The position numbers were made by a program, and so were the translations under genes. The notes under the pieces were generated by a model that saw nothing but the letters and a program-made list of their open reading frames with translations, did no database searches and was not told the DNA's origin. DNA of 53,361 nt from Candidatus Nanopelagicales bacterium (lineage in GTDB: Bacteria; Actinomycetota; Actinomycetes; S36-B12): positions 61,486 through 114,846 of the forward strand of contig JABAYF010000025.1 in assembly GCA_018609125.1 (NCBI GenBank), given 5' to 3'. How positions within the stretch are numbered: position 1 is the first letter of the stretch; each line of letters opens with the position of its first letter. Below are positions 31,847 to 40,858 of this stretch, in pieces.

Positions 31847-31908
31847 GGCCTCACTTCCCCGATGCCAGGCGCGGATCCCCGCGGGAGGGGACCTGATGTG
31901 AGCAGGCC
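31847..31908 (+). ncRNA. structured RNA in the mraZ-rsmH gap, candidate mraW leader motif
   Basis: A nested stem-loop is visible. Outer arms GGCCTCAC (31847-31854) pair with GTGAG..GCC (31898-31908) with a 3-nt bulge; middle arms TCCCC (31856-31860) pair with GGGGA (31887-31891); the apex is CGCGG-ATCC-CCGCG (31870-31883). An actinobacterial RNA motif upstream of mraW (rsmH) is known, and position agrees. I could not compare this sequence with that consensus. Two smaller hairpins precede it (CGGT/ACCG near 31800 and ATGA/TCAT near 31822). Confidence 0.5.
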
Positions 31909-31967
31909 GATCAACGAAGAACAGAAAAATTGACCGAATCCACTCAAAGGACAGGAAGTTCATCTTC

Positions 31968-32129
31968 GTGTACACAGTTTTTGATCCCGCCGATGTCACC
32001 ACCCCCGTGGTGGGTGTGGTGCGAGAGGTACTACCGCGAACTCGGCGCATTGCCCTCGCTGTTAGCGCGGGGCTGGTGACCGCGGCTGTTGTGGGTCTAG
32101 CCTCCGGTATAGCCGGGCACTGGGGATAA
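31968..32129 (+). CDS. 53-residue single-helix membrane protein upstream of rsmH
   Basis: A short frame from GTG at 31968 to TAA at 32127-32129. The protein begins VYTVFDPADVTTPVVG, has a basic segment (LPRTRR, residues 22-27) and then one hydrophobic helix (about 28-50) rich in Ala, Val and Gly. The basic flank predicts an N-in orientation with very few residues outside. A purine-rich AGGACAGGAAG precedes the GTG, though spacing is long. The stop is 5 nt before the rsmH ATG, compatible with coupling. I do not recognise the family. Frame length, helix pattern and tight fit to rsmH support it. Confidence 0.55.
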   Translation: MYTVFDPADVTTPVVGVVREVLPRTRRIALAVSAGLVTAAVVGLASGIAGHWG

Positions 32130-32134
32130 CAATC

Positions 32135-33103
32135 ATGGCCGACGATTCGACGCTCAGTAGTGGACTTGGGCACGTGCCAGTCCTGCAGGATCGCATCGTT
32201 GGCCTACTTGCTCCAGCGCTTTGCGCCCCGGGCGCTGTCTATGTTGACGCCACCCTCGGTCTTGGCGGTCATGCTCAAGCGGTGCTGCAGCAAGTTCCCA
32301 CCTGTCGAGTTATTGGCATCGATCGTGATACGCAAGCATTATCGAGGGCGCAGGAAGTCCTTGCACCCTGGTCGGATCAGGTCACGCTAATTCATGCCGT
32401 CTACGATGAACTACCCCGGATTCTGGACGACCTTGGCATCGACTTCGTCCAGGGTATTTTGTTCGACCTCGGAGTTTCGTCGATGCAGTTGGATCGCGTA
32501 GATCGCGGGTTCTCCTACAGCCAGGATGCGCCGTTGGACATGCGTATGAACCCCGGTTCCGGAGACACTGCCGCAGACATCCTCAACTCTTACACGGTGC
32601 CCGAACTCACCCGGGTACTGCGCGATTACGGTGATGAAAAATTCGCTCGACGTATCGCACAACGTATTGTGGCTCAACGCGAAGCGCAGACCTGGACCAC
32701 GAGTGGGCCGTTGGTTGAATTGATCAGATCGGCAATTCCAGCCCCAGCTCGCCGCACCGGTGGAAACCCAGCCAAGCGCACTTTTCAGGCACTTCGGATC
32801 GAGGTGAATGACGAACTTGGGGTGCTCCAAGCCGCGATCCCGGCGGCGCTCAGCGTTCTTGCCCTTCATGGGCGACTAGTCGTGATGAGTTATCAGTCCC
32901 TGGAAGACAAAATTGTTAAATCGGCCCTACGCCCAGGTCTGCATCCTGATGTGCCTCACGGGCTGCCAGTTATTCCGGATGAGCTCATGCCATGGCTGCA
33001 GGATTTAAGTCGGGGCTCGATCACTGCAGGAGAGCAGGAAATTGAGCACAACCCTCGCGCATCAAGCGTGCGTGTGCGTGCGGTCGAGCGGGTGGCGGCA
33101 TGA
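32135..33103 (+). CDS. rsmH: 16S rRNA (cytosine1402-N4)-methyltransferase
   Basis: SAM-dependent enzyme that methylates C1402 in the ribosomal P site. The 322-residue protein has GHVPVL at the start, the SAM site VDATLGLGGHAQAVL near 40, GIDRDTQAL, the GILFDLGVSSMQLD signature and the C-terminal NPAKRTFQALRIEVNDEL and MSYQSLEDKIVK motifs. The first ATG gives full family length. Its end overlaps ftsL by 4 nt, starting the chain of coupled genes. Confidence 0.97.
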   Translation: MADDSTLSSGLGHVPVLQDRIVGLLAPALCAPGAVYVDATLGLGGHAQAVLQQVPTCRVIGIDRDTQALSRAQEVLAPWSDQVTLIHAVYDELPRILDDLGIDFVQGILFDLGVSSMQLDRVDRGFSYSQDAPLDMRMNPGSGDTAADILNSYTVPELTRVLRDYGDEKFARRIAQRIVAQREAQTWTTSGPLVELIRSAIPAPARRTGGNPAKRTFQALRIEVNDELGVLQAAIPAALSVLALHGRLVVMSYQSLEDKIVKSALRPGLHPDVPHGLPVIPDELMPWLQDLSRGSITAGEQEIEHNPRASSVRVRAVERVAA

Positions 33104-33660
33104 GTTCATCTGCGCAGACGGTCGTTGTCGCTCGTGAGACTGGCGATACATCCAGTCCCCAGCCGCGTAGGAGAAGTCGGCCTACGCATGTGCGTGCCGT
33201 GGAGCGGCAGCCCGAACGCGAGTCCATGCCTAAGTTGCTTCCGCATGCACAGACTAAGTACTTTGCGATTCTGGTTGTGTCGGTACTTACCGCCGGGCTA
33301 CTGACGATGCTCATGGTGAATACCGCGTTGGCGCAGGGAGCATTCGTTGAGTCAGACCTGCAACAGCAACGTACCCAGCTGCTCGAGGCGGAGCAGGCTT
33401 TGCGTGCCGAACTCGCGGTGGCGGAGGCTCCCACCCAGGTGGAGGCATCTGCGCGAGAACTAGGCATGGTGCCCCAGGATGTGCCTGTCTTTGTGCGGCT
33501 TTCTGATGGAGCGATTCTAGGCAACCCGATTCCTCAGCCTGCACCCATCGTGGCAGAACCCGTTGATGAATCTGCTGTCAGCGATGAGGTAGTCGTCGAT
33601 CCTGGAGTTGATGTAGCTGTAGTTGACGTTGCTGGAGTCGACGACGTGGTACAACCATGA
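33100..33660 (+). CDS. ftsL: cell division protein FtsL-like
   Basis: Bitopic divisome protein at the standard locus between rsmH and ftsI. A basic cytoplasmic N-terminus (1-50) is followed by one membrane helix (about 55-77), then a short periplasmic coiled coil (about 84-110) and a conserved EASARELGMVPQDVPVFVRL segment. The last 45 residues are an acidic, Val/Pro-rich low-complexity tail. At 186 residues it is longer than the minimal FtsL. It would bridge FtsQ/FtsB and the FtsW-FtsI synthase. It overlaps neighbours by 4 nt at both ends. Confidence 0.85.
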   Translation: MSSSAQTVVVARETGDTSSPQPRRRSRPTHVRAVERQPERESMPKLLPHAQTKYFAILVVSVLTAGLLTMLMVNTALAQGAFVESDLQQQRTQLLEAEQALRAELAVAEAPTQVEASARELGMVPQDVPVFVRLSDGAILGNPIPQPAPIVAEPVDESAVSDEVVVDPGVDVAVVDVAGVDDVVQP

Positions 33661-35420
33661 GTCAAGGATCAACGCTTCGATTGGGTAATACTCGACGTCG
33701 CGCGGGTCTGCTCATTATCTTTTCTTTGTTTATCCTCACCATCTTTGGTGGTCGACTATTCGAACTCCAGGCTTTTCGCGGTGACGCGCTTGCCGCCGAG
33801 GCGGTTGATCAGCGCACCCGGACGGTGACGGTTCCGGCTGATCGAGGAGCGATCACCGACGCTAAAGGGGTGCCGCTGGCCAGCACGGTGGAAGCCCGAC
33901 ACATCACGGCAGATCAAACGTTGATTACTGATCCACTACTCACCGCGGTAGCTCTTTCTCCCTATGTGGGGATGCAGGTGGGTGATCTCGCTGAACGGCT
34001 GACCGGTGACCGGCGTTTTGTCTATGTTGCCAAAGACATCACGCCCGAAATGTGGCGAACGATTGACGAATTAGGCCTGGTAGGGATTTTCTCCGAGCGC
34101 ACCACCAAGAGGGTGTATCCGGCAGGTGAGGTGGCGGCCAACGTCCTTGGCTTCGTGGGTGCTGACGGGGTCGGCCTGGCCGGAATCGAGTACGCGAACG
34201 AAGACGTACTGGCCGGTGTCGACGGTTGGAAAACCTTTGAGCGCGGTGCAGCGGGTCCGGCAATTCCCACCGCTGAGGTGACCGGTGATGAGCCGATACC
34301 TGGGCAGACAATCGCCTTGACCATCGATCGTGATCTCCAATATGTGGCGCAGCGAATTTTGGAAAATGCTGTTGCCGAATCTGGTTCTGAGTCGGGCTCA
34401 ATCGTGGTCATGGACCCGCGCACTGGAGACATCGTAGCCCTGGCCTCGGCACCGACGTTTGATCCGAATAATCCTGGGGCAGCCGAACCGAACGACCTTG
34501 GCAATCGCGCATTAACTGATGCGTTCGAGCCAGGGTCAACGACGAAAGTCATCACCATGGCCGGTGTGCTGGAGGAGGGTGGCGCGAAACCGGACACCAT
34601 CTTTGAAATTCCGCCCACCTTGACTCGGTCTGGCAAGGTTTTCCACGACGCGACCGACCATGGTGACTACACCTGGGACCTCGCTACCGTGCTCAGCAGG
34701 TCGAGCAACATCGGAACGATTCTTGCCGCTGAGACTGTCGGGGGTGACGTACTCCTTGATTACCTGCAACGTTTCGGCATCGGTCAGCCGACGGGGCTCG
34801 GTTTTCCCGGTGAGACCGCCGGTTATTTGCCGCCTAAGGACGAGTGGTCTGGAACTACTTTCCCTACCTTGACATTTGGTCAGGGCCTATCGGTCAATGC
34901 GGTGCAAGTTGCCAGCGTATTTGCCACCATCGCTAACGACGGCGTGCGGTTGCCTGCCCGGCTAGTCGGAGGTGTCACGGCAGCCGACGGTGTGGCAGTT
35001 GCTATCCCTGTGCCGGAAGGCACCCGCGTTATTTCAGAAAATACTGCTCGACAGGTTCGTGAAATGTTGGAGCAGGTAGTGGTAGTCGGTGGCACCGCAC
35101 CGATGGCCGGAATTCCGGGATACCGCATTGGTGGAAAGACCGGAACAGCTCAGGTGATTAACCCTGAATGTGGTTGCTACGAGGATGCAACCGTCGGATC
35201 ATTTATTGGCATGGCTCCCATCGAGAGCCCCGAATTGGTTATCGGTGTCACTTTCGTGCGGCCAACGGTTCAGCAGCTTGGCGGTGAACTCGCCGGACCT
35301 GTGTTTCGCGAAATCATGGCGTATGCGCTTCAGGCCCGTCAGGTCGCGCCGATCACAGGTCCGCAAACAACCTCTGCGCAGGCTGCCATTGCCCTTCGCA
35401 ATGACAACGATTCCGACTGA
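33657..35420 (+). CDS. ftsI: division-specific peptidoglycan transpeptidase FtsI (PBP3, class B)
   Basis: Crosslinks septal peptidoglycan together with FtsW. The 587-residue protein has a short N-terminus, one membrane helix (about 14-34), a dimerisation/pedestal domain (RTVTVPADRGAITDAKG) and the transpeptidase domain. The active-site motifs are STTK (near 293), SSN (near 349) and KTGTA (near 493). Low-complexity Gln/Ala residues end the protein. It starts inside the ftsL stop (ATGA). Confidence 0.96.
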   Translation: MSQGSTLRLGNTRRRAGLLIIFSLFILTIFGGRLFELQAFRGDALAAEAVDQRTRTVTVPADRGAITDAKGVPLASTVEARHITADQTLITDPLLTAVALSPYVGMQVGDLAERLTGDRRFVYVAKDITPEMWRTIDELGLVGIFSERTTKRVYPAGEVAANVLGFVGADGVGLAGIEYANEDVLAGVDGWKTFERGAAGPAIPTAEVTGDEPIPGQTIALTIDRDLQYVAQRILENAVAESGSESGSIVVMDPRTGDIVALASAPTFDPNNPGAAEPNDLGNRALTDAFEPGSTTKVITMAGVLEEGGAKPDTIFEIPPTLTRSGKVFHDATDHGDYTWDLATVLSRSSNIGTILAAETVGGDVLLDYLQRFGIGQPTGLGFPGETAGYLPPKDEWSGTTFPTLTFGQGLSVNAVQVASVFATIANDGVRLPARLVGGVTAADGVAVAIPVPEGTRVISENTARQVREMLEQVVVVGGTAPMAGIPGYRIGGKTGTAQVINPECGCYEDATVGSFIGMAPIESPELVIGVTFVRPTVQQLGGELAGPVFREIMAYALQARQVAPITGPQTTSAQAAIALRNDNDSD

Positions 35421-35428
35421 CATTCACG

Positions 35429-36961
35429 ATGGGCATGCAGCAGCCTCCGGTATCGGCGGATCGTCCTGTGGCAGCGCCGGTGTCTTTGCAGGCGATTGTG
35501 GATGCGCACCCTCGGCTTGAGCTTCGTGGCGAACCAGAGCTCGTTGTCACTGGAATCACCCTAAATTCTGCATCAGTGAGACCCGGAGATCTGTTCGCAG
35601 CCTTGCCAGGCGAGGTTTCGCACGGGGTCCAGTTTCTAGACGAAGCGATTCGACTCGGCGCGGTTGCCTGCCTGACCGACGAAGCAGGGCTTTCTGGCGT
35701 GGGCGATTTACCCACCCTCATTTCTCATTCCCCCCGTGCTGCATTGGGAGGGGTAGCGGCTCAGATCTTCGGCTATCCCGCGCAGCAACTGGCGATGGTG
35801 GGAATTACTGGAACGAATGGCAAGACGACGGTGGCGCACTTGACCGGTGGGGCCTTGCGCGAATGTGGAACACGGACCGGAATCATCGGTACTGCCGGCG
35901 TTTCTACCGATGATCGATTTGCACTAGCCACGCGAACAACCCCGGAAGCCCCTGCGCTGCAAGGTCTTCTTGCCCAGCTTCGGAGTGAAGGCATGCAGGC
36001 TGTGTGCATGGAAGTATCCAGTCATGCCCTTAAATTGAATCGGGTAGATGGTGTGCGCTTCGATCTTGCTGCCTTTACGAATCTGAGCCAAGATCACCTT
36101 GATTTTCACGGCACGATGGAAAACTACTTTGAAGCGAAAGCGATGCTTTTCACTCCCCAGCGCTGCGCTCGCGCAGTCGTTTGTATTGATGATGAATGGG
36201 GTGTGCGACTTGCCCAAGAAGTGCAGGTGCCTCTGGTCACCGTGTCGGTGACGGGTGTGCCTGCTGCTGACTATCGGTGCACGAGCGTGGAATCACAAGC
36301 AGATGGGAGTCAGCGGCTGATCATCGTCGGACCCAACCGCGACGAACATCTCATCAACATTAGTTTGCCAGGGTCTTTCAACGCGGAAAACGCACTGGTC
36401 GCCTGGACGCTGGCACACCTGCTCAGCGTGGATGATTCGTGCATAGACGAAGCTTTCACCCAGGCGCGTGTGCCCGGGCGCATGGAGTTGGTTGATGCCG
36501 GTCAAGACTTCAGCGTCGTGGTCGACTACGCGCACACACCAGATGCGGTAGAGCGGGTACTACGCTCACTGCGCGAAAGCACGCTGCGCACGGGGAGTTC
36601 GCTGATCTGCGTTTTGGGTTGCGGAGGTGATCGAGACCGTGAAAAAAGACCGGAAATGGGGCGAATTGCTGCCACCAACGCTGATCTGGTGATCATCACC
36701 GATGACAACCCGCGTGGCGAGGAAGCTGAGGCGATTCGATCATCCATGATGGTCACGATGAATGGCGACCAACGTGAGCGGGTCGTTGACCTTGGCGATC
36801 GCGATGAGGCGATCTCTGTCGCTATTGAGCGCGCCCGACAGGGCGATGTTGTCGCGATTTTGGGCAAGGGACATGAATCCGGCCAGGAAATCAAAGGCAC
36901 CGTCTATCCCTTTGATGATCGTTCCGTCGCCCTCACTCATCTGCGTCGGGTAGCGCGATGA
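35429..36961 (+). CDS. murE: UDP-MurNAc-L-Ala-D-Glu:meso-diaminopimelate ligase
   Basis: Adds the third residue to the stem peptide. The 510-residue Mur ligase has the P-loop GITGTNGKTTV near 126, the carbamylated-Lys region (HGTMENYFEAKAMLF) and CGGDRDREKRPEMG. The DNPR motif near 425 (ITDDNPRGEE) is the known determinant for meso-diaminopimelate rather than lysine, so the wall is predicted to be the DAP type. It starts 8 bp after ftsI, the only gap in this coupled chain; an in-frame ATG two codons in is equally possible. Confidence 0.96.
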   Translation: MGMQQPPVSADRPVAAPVSLQAIVDAHPRLELRGEPELVVTGITLNSASVRPGDLFAALPGEVSHGVQFLDEAIRLGAVACLTDEAGLSGVGDLPTLISHSPRAALGGVAAQIFGYPAQQLAMVGITGTNGKTTVAHLTGGALRECGTRTGIIGTAGVSTDDRFALATRTTPEAPALQGLLAQLRSEGMQAVCMEVSSHALKLNRVDGVRFDLAAFTNLSQDHLDFHGTMENYFEAKAMLFTPQRCARAVVCIDDEWGVRLAQEVQVPLVTVSVTGVPAADYRCTSVESQADGSQRLIIVGPNRDEHLINISLPGSFNAENALVAWTLAHLLSVDDSCIDEAFTQARVPGRMELVDAGQDFSVVVDYAHTPDAVERVLRSLRESTLRTGSSLICVLGCGGDRDREKRPEMGRIAATNADLVIITDDNPRGEEAEAIRSSMMVTMNGDQRERVVDLGDRDEAISVAIERARQGDVVAILGKGHESGQEIKGTVYPFDDRSVALTHLRRVAR

Positions 36962-38349
36962 TCCCGTGGAGTGTCGCGCAGATCAGTGCGGCGATTAGCG
37001 GGGAACCTGATCTGGTCGATCCAGCCTCACTGGTCAGTGCGGTGGTGTGTGATTCACGGCAGGTGGTCCCCGGATCCATGTTTGTTGCCATCCCCGGAGA
37101 TCGCGTCGATGGGCACAGTTTTGCCGCGGAAGTCATCGCAGCGGGCGCGGTCGTAGTGCTGGCCGAGCGGCCCGTCGGTGTGCCGGCCATTATCGTGTCT
37201 AATTCCGTCGCCGCCCTCGGCGAACTGGCCGCGGCATACGTGAGGTCATTACCCGAAATCACCGTGTTGGCACTGACCGGTTCAAGCGGCAAGACCACAA
37301 CGAAGGACATGCTGGCCTACATTTTGGAGCCGATCGCTGCGACCGTAGTGCCGCAGGGTTCATACAACTCTGAAGTTGGGCTTCCCCTCACGATTCTCGC
37401 ATGCAACGTAGACACCCGATACCTCGTCTTGGAAATGGGCATGCGTGGTTTGGGGCACATTGCGTATCTGTGCCGCATCGGTGCGCCACAGATCGGTGGC
37501 CTCATTAACGTGGGTAGTGCGCACCTGGGCGAACTCGGCTCACGCGAAGCCATTGCTGAAGCCAAGGGCGAGATTTTGGCCGGATTACCGTCGGCAGCAG
37601 ACGGTGGAATCGCAGTGGTGCACGCAGATAATCCGTTGGTGCGTGCCCAAGAAGCACGCACGACGGCGCGCATAATTTCCTTTGGGGAGTCCGTTGATTC
37701 CGACGTTCGGGCCAGCCGCGTGACTATTGATGAACTTGCTCGAGCTGGATTTGAATTGGAGTTTGATGGTGACATCGGCAGCGTGCAGTTGCAACTGGCC
37801 GGTGAACATCAGGTGGCCAACGCTTGTGCTGCTGCAGCGCTCGCGCTGGCTGCCGGTGTGGATTTTTCCGATGTTATTACCGGGCTTAACTCAGCCCAAC
37901 CGCGCAGTCGTTGGCGCATGGAGATCACCAACCGAAGCGATGGTGTCACCGTCATCAACGATGCTTACAACGCGAATCCGGAATCGATGCGTGCCGCGCT
38001 CAAGGCCCTTGTGGCGCTTGGGCAAGGTCGGCGCACCTGGGCGGTCCTAGGCGAGATGGGCGAACTCGGCGCTGACAGTCAAGACGAGCACGATGCGTTG
38101 GGGCGCATGATCGTTCGGCTTGATGTCTCGCAACTAATTGCGGTCGGCTCGGGCACTCGGGCGCTGTATCTAGGCGCGAACCTCGAGGGGTCCTGGGGCG
38201 ATGAGGCAGCCTGGGTAGAAGACGTAGACGCAGCGATCGAAATGCTAAAGGCGAACCTACGGCCAGGAGATGTGGTCCTCATCAAGGCATCGCGCTCATT
38301 CGGCCTGGAGCGTGTTGCCCAGGCACTGCTGGCGCAGGAACTGCCATGA
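36958..38349 (+). CDS. murF: UDP-MurNAc-tripeptide:D-alanyl-D-alanine ligase
   Basis: Completes the cytoplasmic pentapeptide by adding D-Ala-D-Ala. The 463-residue protein has ALTGSSGKTTTKDML near 103, SYNSEVGLPLT, LEMGMRGLGHI and the conserved VINDAYNANPESMRAAL segment typical of MurF. It overlaps murE and mraY by 4 nt each. Confidence 0.96.
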   Translation: MIPWSVAQISAAISGEPDLVDPASLVSAVVCDSRQVVPGSMFVAIPGDRVDGHSFAAEVIAAGAVVVLAERPVGVPAIIVSNSVAALGELAAAYVRSLPEITVLALTGSSGKTTTKDMLAYILEPIAATVVPQGSYNSEVGLPLTILACNVDTRYLVLEMGMRGLGHIAYLCRIGAPQIGGLINVGSAHLGELGSREAIAEAKGEILAGLPSAADGGIAVVHADNPLVRAQEARTTARIISFGESVDSDVRASRVTIDELARAGFELEFDGDIGSVQLQLAGEHQVANACAAAALALAAGVDFSDVITGLNSAQPRSRWRMEITNRSDGVTVINDAYNANPESMRAALKALVALGQGRRTWAVLGEMGELGADSQDEHDALGRMIVRLDVSQLIAVGSGTRALYLGANLEGSWGDEAAWVEDVDAAIEMLKANLRPGDVVLIKASRSFGLERVAQALLAQELP

Positions 38350-39413
38350 GGCTCGTCGTTGTTTCCGGACTGATTTCGGCTCTCTTCGTTTTTGTTGCCA
38401 CTCCTTTGCTCATTACCTTTTTGCGCCGGCACGGTTATGCCCAGGCCATCAGAGTGTCGACTGAGGATGAGCCCTATCCCGAGCATGAATCGAAGCGCGG
38501 CACTCCATCCATGGGTGGTGTGGCTATCGTTTTGGCTGTTTTGGTCTCCTATCTCCTCACGCATCTACTCCTGTGGCAACCACCTACTCCCAGCGCGCTC
38601 CTGGTGCTGTTTTTAATGCTCGGCCTCGGTGGCGTCGGTGTCGCTGATGATTACTTAAAGATCTTCAAGCAGCGTGCAACAGGGCTTCGTGCCCGCACCA
38701 AACTTATTGGTCAGGCGATTGTCGCCCTTGCGTTCGCTGTTCTTGCGCTTCAGTTTCCCAATGCCGCGGGAGAGACCCCAGCCTCCACCGCCCTGTCCTT
38801 TGTTCGCGATACCGGTTTTGTTTTGCCTACGGCAGTTTTCGTTTTGTGGGTGTGGTTCCTTGTTACCGCCACAACGAATGGTGTCAACCTCACCGATGGG
38901 CTCGATGGGCTAGCAACGGGTGCAGCCACGATGACATTCGTTGCATACATCCTGATCGGCATTTGGCAGTTCAATCAAAGTTGCTTCTCCAACTCCGGAC
39001 CGACCTGCTACGACACCGCTGCGCCCCTGGACTTAGCCGTCGTTGCGGCCGGTCTCGCCGGAGCATGCTTCGCTTTTCTTTGGCACAACACCGCCCCCGC
39101 TCGTATTTTCATGGGAGACACCGGATCACTTGCTATAGGTGGCGCGATCGCCGGCCTGGCAGTGGTCAGCCGAACCGAACTGCTTCTTGCGCTGCTCGGT
39201 GGGCTGTTCCTACTCGTGTCGATGTCGGTGATTGGCCAGGTGGCCTCATACCGGCTGCTGCACCGGCGGCTGTTGCTGATGGCGCCCCTTCATCACCACT
39301 TCGAGATGAAGGGGTGGCCGGAGATCCAAATCGTTGTTCGGTTTTGGATCATTCAAGGACTCTTCATCGGTCTTGGACTCACGCTGTTTTACACCGAGTG
39401 GGTGAACGCATGA
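38346..39413 (+). CDS. mraY: phospho-MurNAc-pentapeptide translocase (lipid I synthase)
   Basis: Integral membrane enzyme that couples phospho-MurNAc-pentapeptide to undecaprenyl phosphate. The 355-residue protein has about ten helices and the family motifs KRGTPSMGG, VADDYLKI (Asp pair for Mg), NLTDGLDGLA, FMGDTGSLAIGG and PLHHHFEMKGW. The actinobacterial length is normal. Overlaps of 4 nt on both sides. Confidence 0.97.
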   Translation: MRLVVVSGLISALFVFVATPLLITFLRRHGYAQAIRVSTEDEPYPEHESKRGTPSMGGVAIVLAVLVSYLLTHLLLWQPPTPSALLVLFLMLGLGGVGVADDYLKIFKQRATGLRARTKLIGQAIVALAFAVLALQFPNAAGETPASTALSFVRDTGFVLPTAVFVLWVWFLVTATTNGVNLTDGLDGLATGAATMTFVAYILIGIWQFNQSCFSNSGPTCYDTAAPLDLAVVAAGLAGACFAFLWHNTAPARIFMGDTGSLAIGGAIAGLAVVSRTELLLALLGGLFLLVSMSVIGQVASYRLLHRRLLLMAPLHHHFEMKGWPEIQIVVRFWIIQGLFIGLGLTLFYTEWVNA

Positions 39414-40858
39414 GCACTCGTGATGTGAGCAAGCTGGTGGATGCCAGCAGCGACTGGTTGGGCTTAACTGTGACCGTTGCCGGGCTCGGTGTTGCTGGTT
39501 ACGCAGCGGCCACCGCACTTGTTGATGTTGGGGCTAACGTCACCGTGCTCGACCCAGCCGACACGCAGACACTGCGAGAGCGTGCTGAAATTGTGGAAGT
39601 ACTCGGTGGAGTGGTGCGGCTGGGCTGCAGCGACGGACCTGATTCAGAGGCAGAGGTCTTCGTCGTATCACCGGGTATCAAACCCTCCAGCGATCTCATC
39701 GTTGACGCGCAACACCGTGGGATCACAGTGTGGGGCGAACTTGAATTGGCCTGGCGGTTACGGCCCCGTGACAATCCCGCACCCTGGCTATGCATCACCG
39801 GAACCAACGGAAAAACCACTGCAACTTTGATGCTTGCGGCCATGCTTGCGGCCGATGGACGGTCGGTGGCTGCGGCGGGCAACGTGGGTGACTCACTGAT
39901 TGACGCGGTCCGCCATCCAGGCCTTGACGTGATCGCGGTGGAGGTTAGCGCCACCCAGATGCCTTTCGTGACAAGCATGTCCCCGTATGCGGCAGTGTGT
40001 CTCAACCTCGCACCGGATCACCTTGATTTTTTCACATCCATGCGTGACTACGCTGACAATAAAGCGTTGGTGTATCGCAACACCCAGGTGGTATGCGTGT
40101 ACAACGTCGAAGACCCCGTCACCGAGCAGATGGTGATTGAGGCCGATGTGGTGGAAGGTTGCCGAGCAGTAGGTTTCACACTCCGTGCCCCTTCTATTGG
40201 AATGGTCGGAGTGGTTGATGACCTTCTGGTCGACCGTGCATTTATCGACGATCGAGCAACCCATGGGCAAGAACTTGCCACCATCAGCGATGTGCCGGTC
40301 GACGCACCCGCATACATCGCAAATGCACTGGCGGCGGCTGCAATGGCACGGGCGATCGGCGTATCGCCGGCCTCGATACGTGCGGGTTTGCAGACGTTTG
40401 CTCCGGCTCCGCATCGCATTGCATTGGTGGGCGAGGTGGGTGGCGTGAGGTTTGTTAATGACTCTAAAGCCACCAATGCCCATGCCGCGACAACTTCGTT
40501 GGGGGCTTTTGAGTCCGTGGTATGGATTGCCGGCGGGTTAGCGAAGGGTCAGTCATTTGATGAACTCATTGAACGCGTGGCCACCCGTTTGCGCGGTGTC
40601 GTGCTCATGGGGACCGATCGTGAGGTCATTCGCCGCTCGCTTGAGCTGCATGCTCCGCTGGTTCCGATCATGGAGGTGGCATCTAGAGATCCTGATGCCA
40701 TGACCGAAGTAGTCCGGCTCGCACACCGACTCGCCCAACCCGCAGATACTGTGCTTTTGGCTCCCGCCTGTGCATCCTGGGACATGTTCGCCAACTATGG
40801 CGACCGCGGTGATCGATTCACCCGCGCCGTGCGTGAATTAGTGGCGGAGGAATCATGA
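39410..40858 (+). CDS. murD: UDP-MurNAc-L-alanine:D-glutamate ligase
   Basis: Adds D-Glu to UDP-MurNAc-L-Ala. The 482-residue Mur ligase has a Rossmann-like first domain (VAGLGVAGYAAATAL), the P-loop CITGTNGKTTATL near 129, NLAPDHLDFFTSMRDYADNK and the third-domain FVNDSKATNAHA. The ATG at 39410 lies in the mraY stop (ATGA); longer in-frame reading upstream only shadows mraY. Confidence 0.96.
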   Translation: MSTRDVSKLVDASSDWLGLTVTVAGLGVAGYAAATALVDVGANVTVLDPADTQTLRERAEIVEVLGGVVRLGCSDGPDSEAEVFVVSPGIKPSSDLIVDAQHRGITVWGELELAWRLRPRDNPAPWLCITGTNGKTTATLMLAAMLAADGRSVAAAGNVGDSLIDAVRHPGLDVIAVEVSATQMPFVTSMSPYAAVCLNLAPDHLDFFTSMRDYADNKALVYRNTQVVCVYNVEDPVTEQMVIEADVVEGCRAVGFTLRAPSIGMVGVVDDLLVDRAFIDDRATHGQELATISDVPVDAPAYIANALAAAAMARAIGVSPASIRAGLQTFAPAPHRIALVGEVGGVRFVNDSKATNAHAATTSLGAFESVVWIAGGLAKGQSFDELIERVATRLRGVVLMGTDREVIRRSLELHAPLVPIMEVASRDPDAMTEVVRLAHRLAQPADTVLLAPACASWDMFANYGDRGDRFTRAVRELVAEES

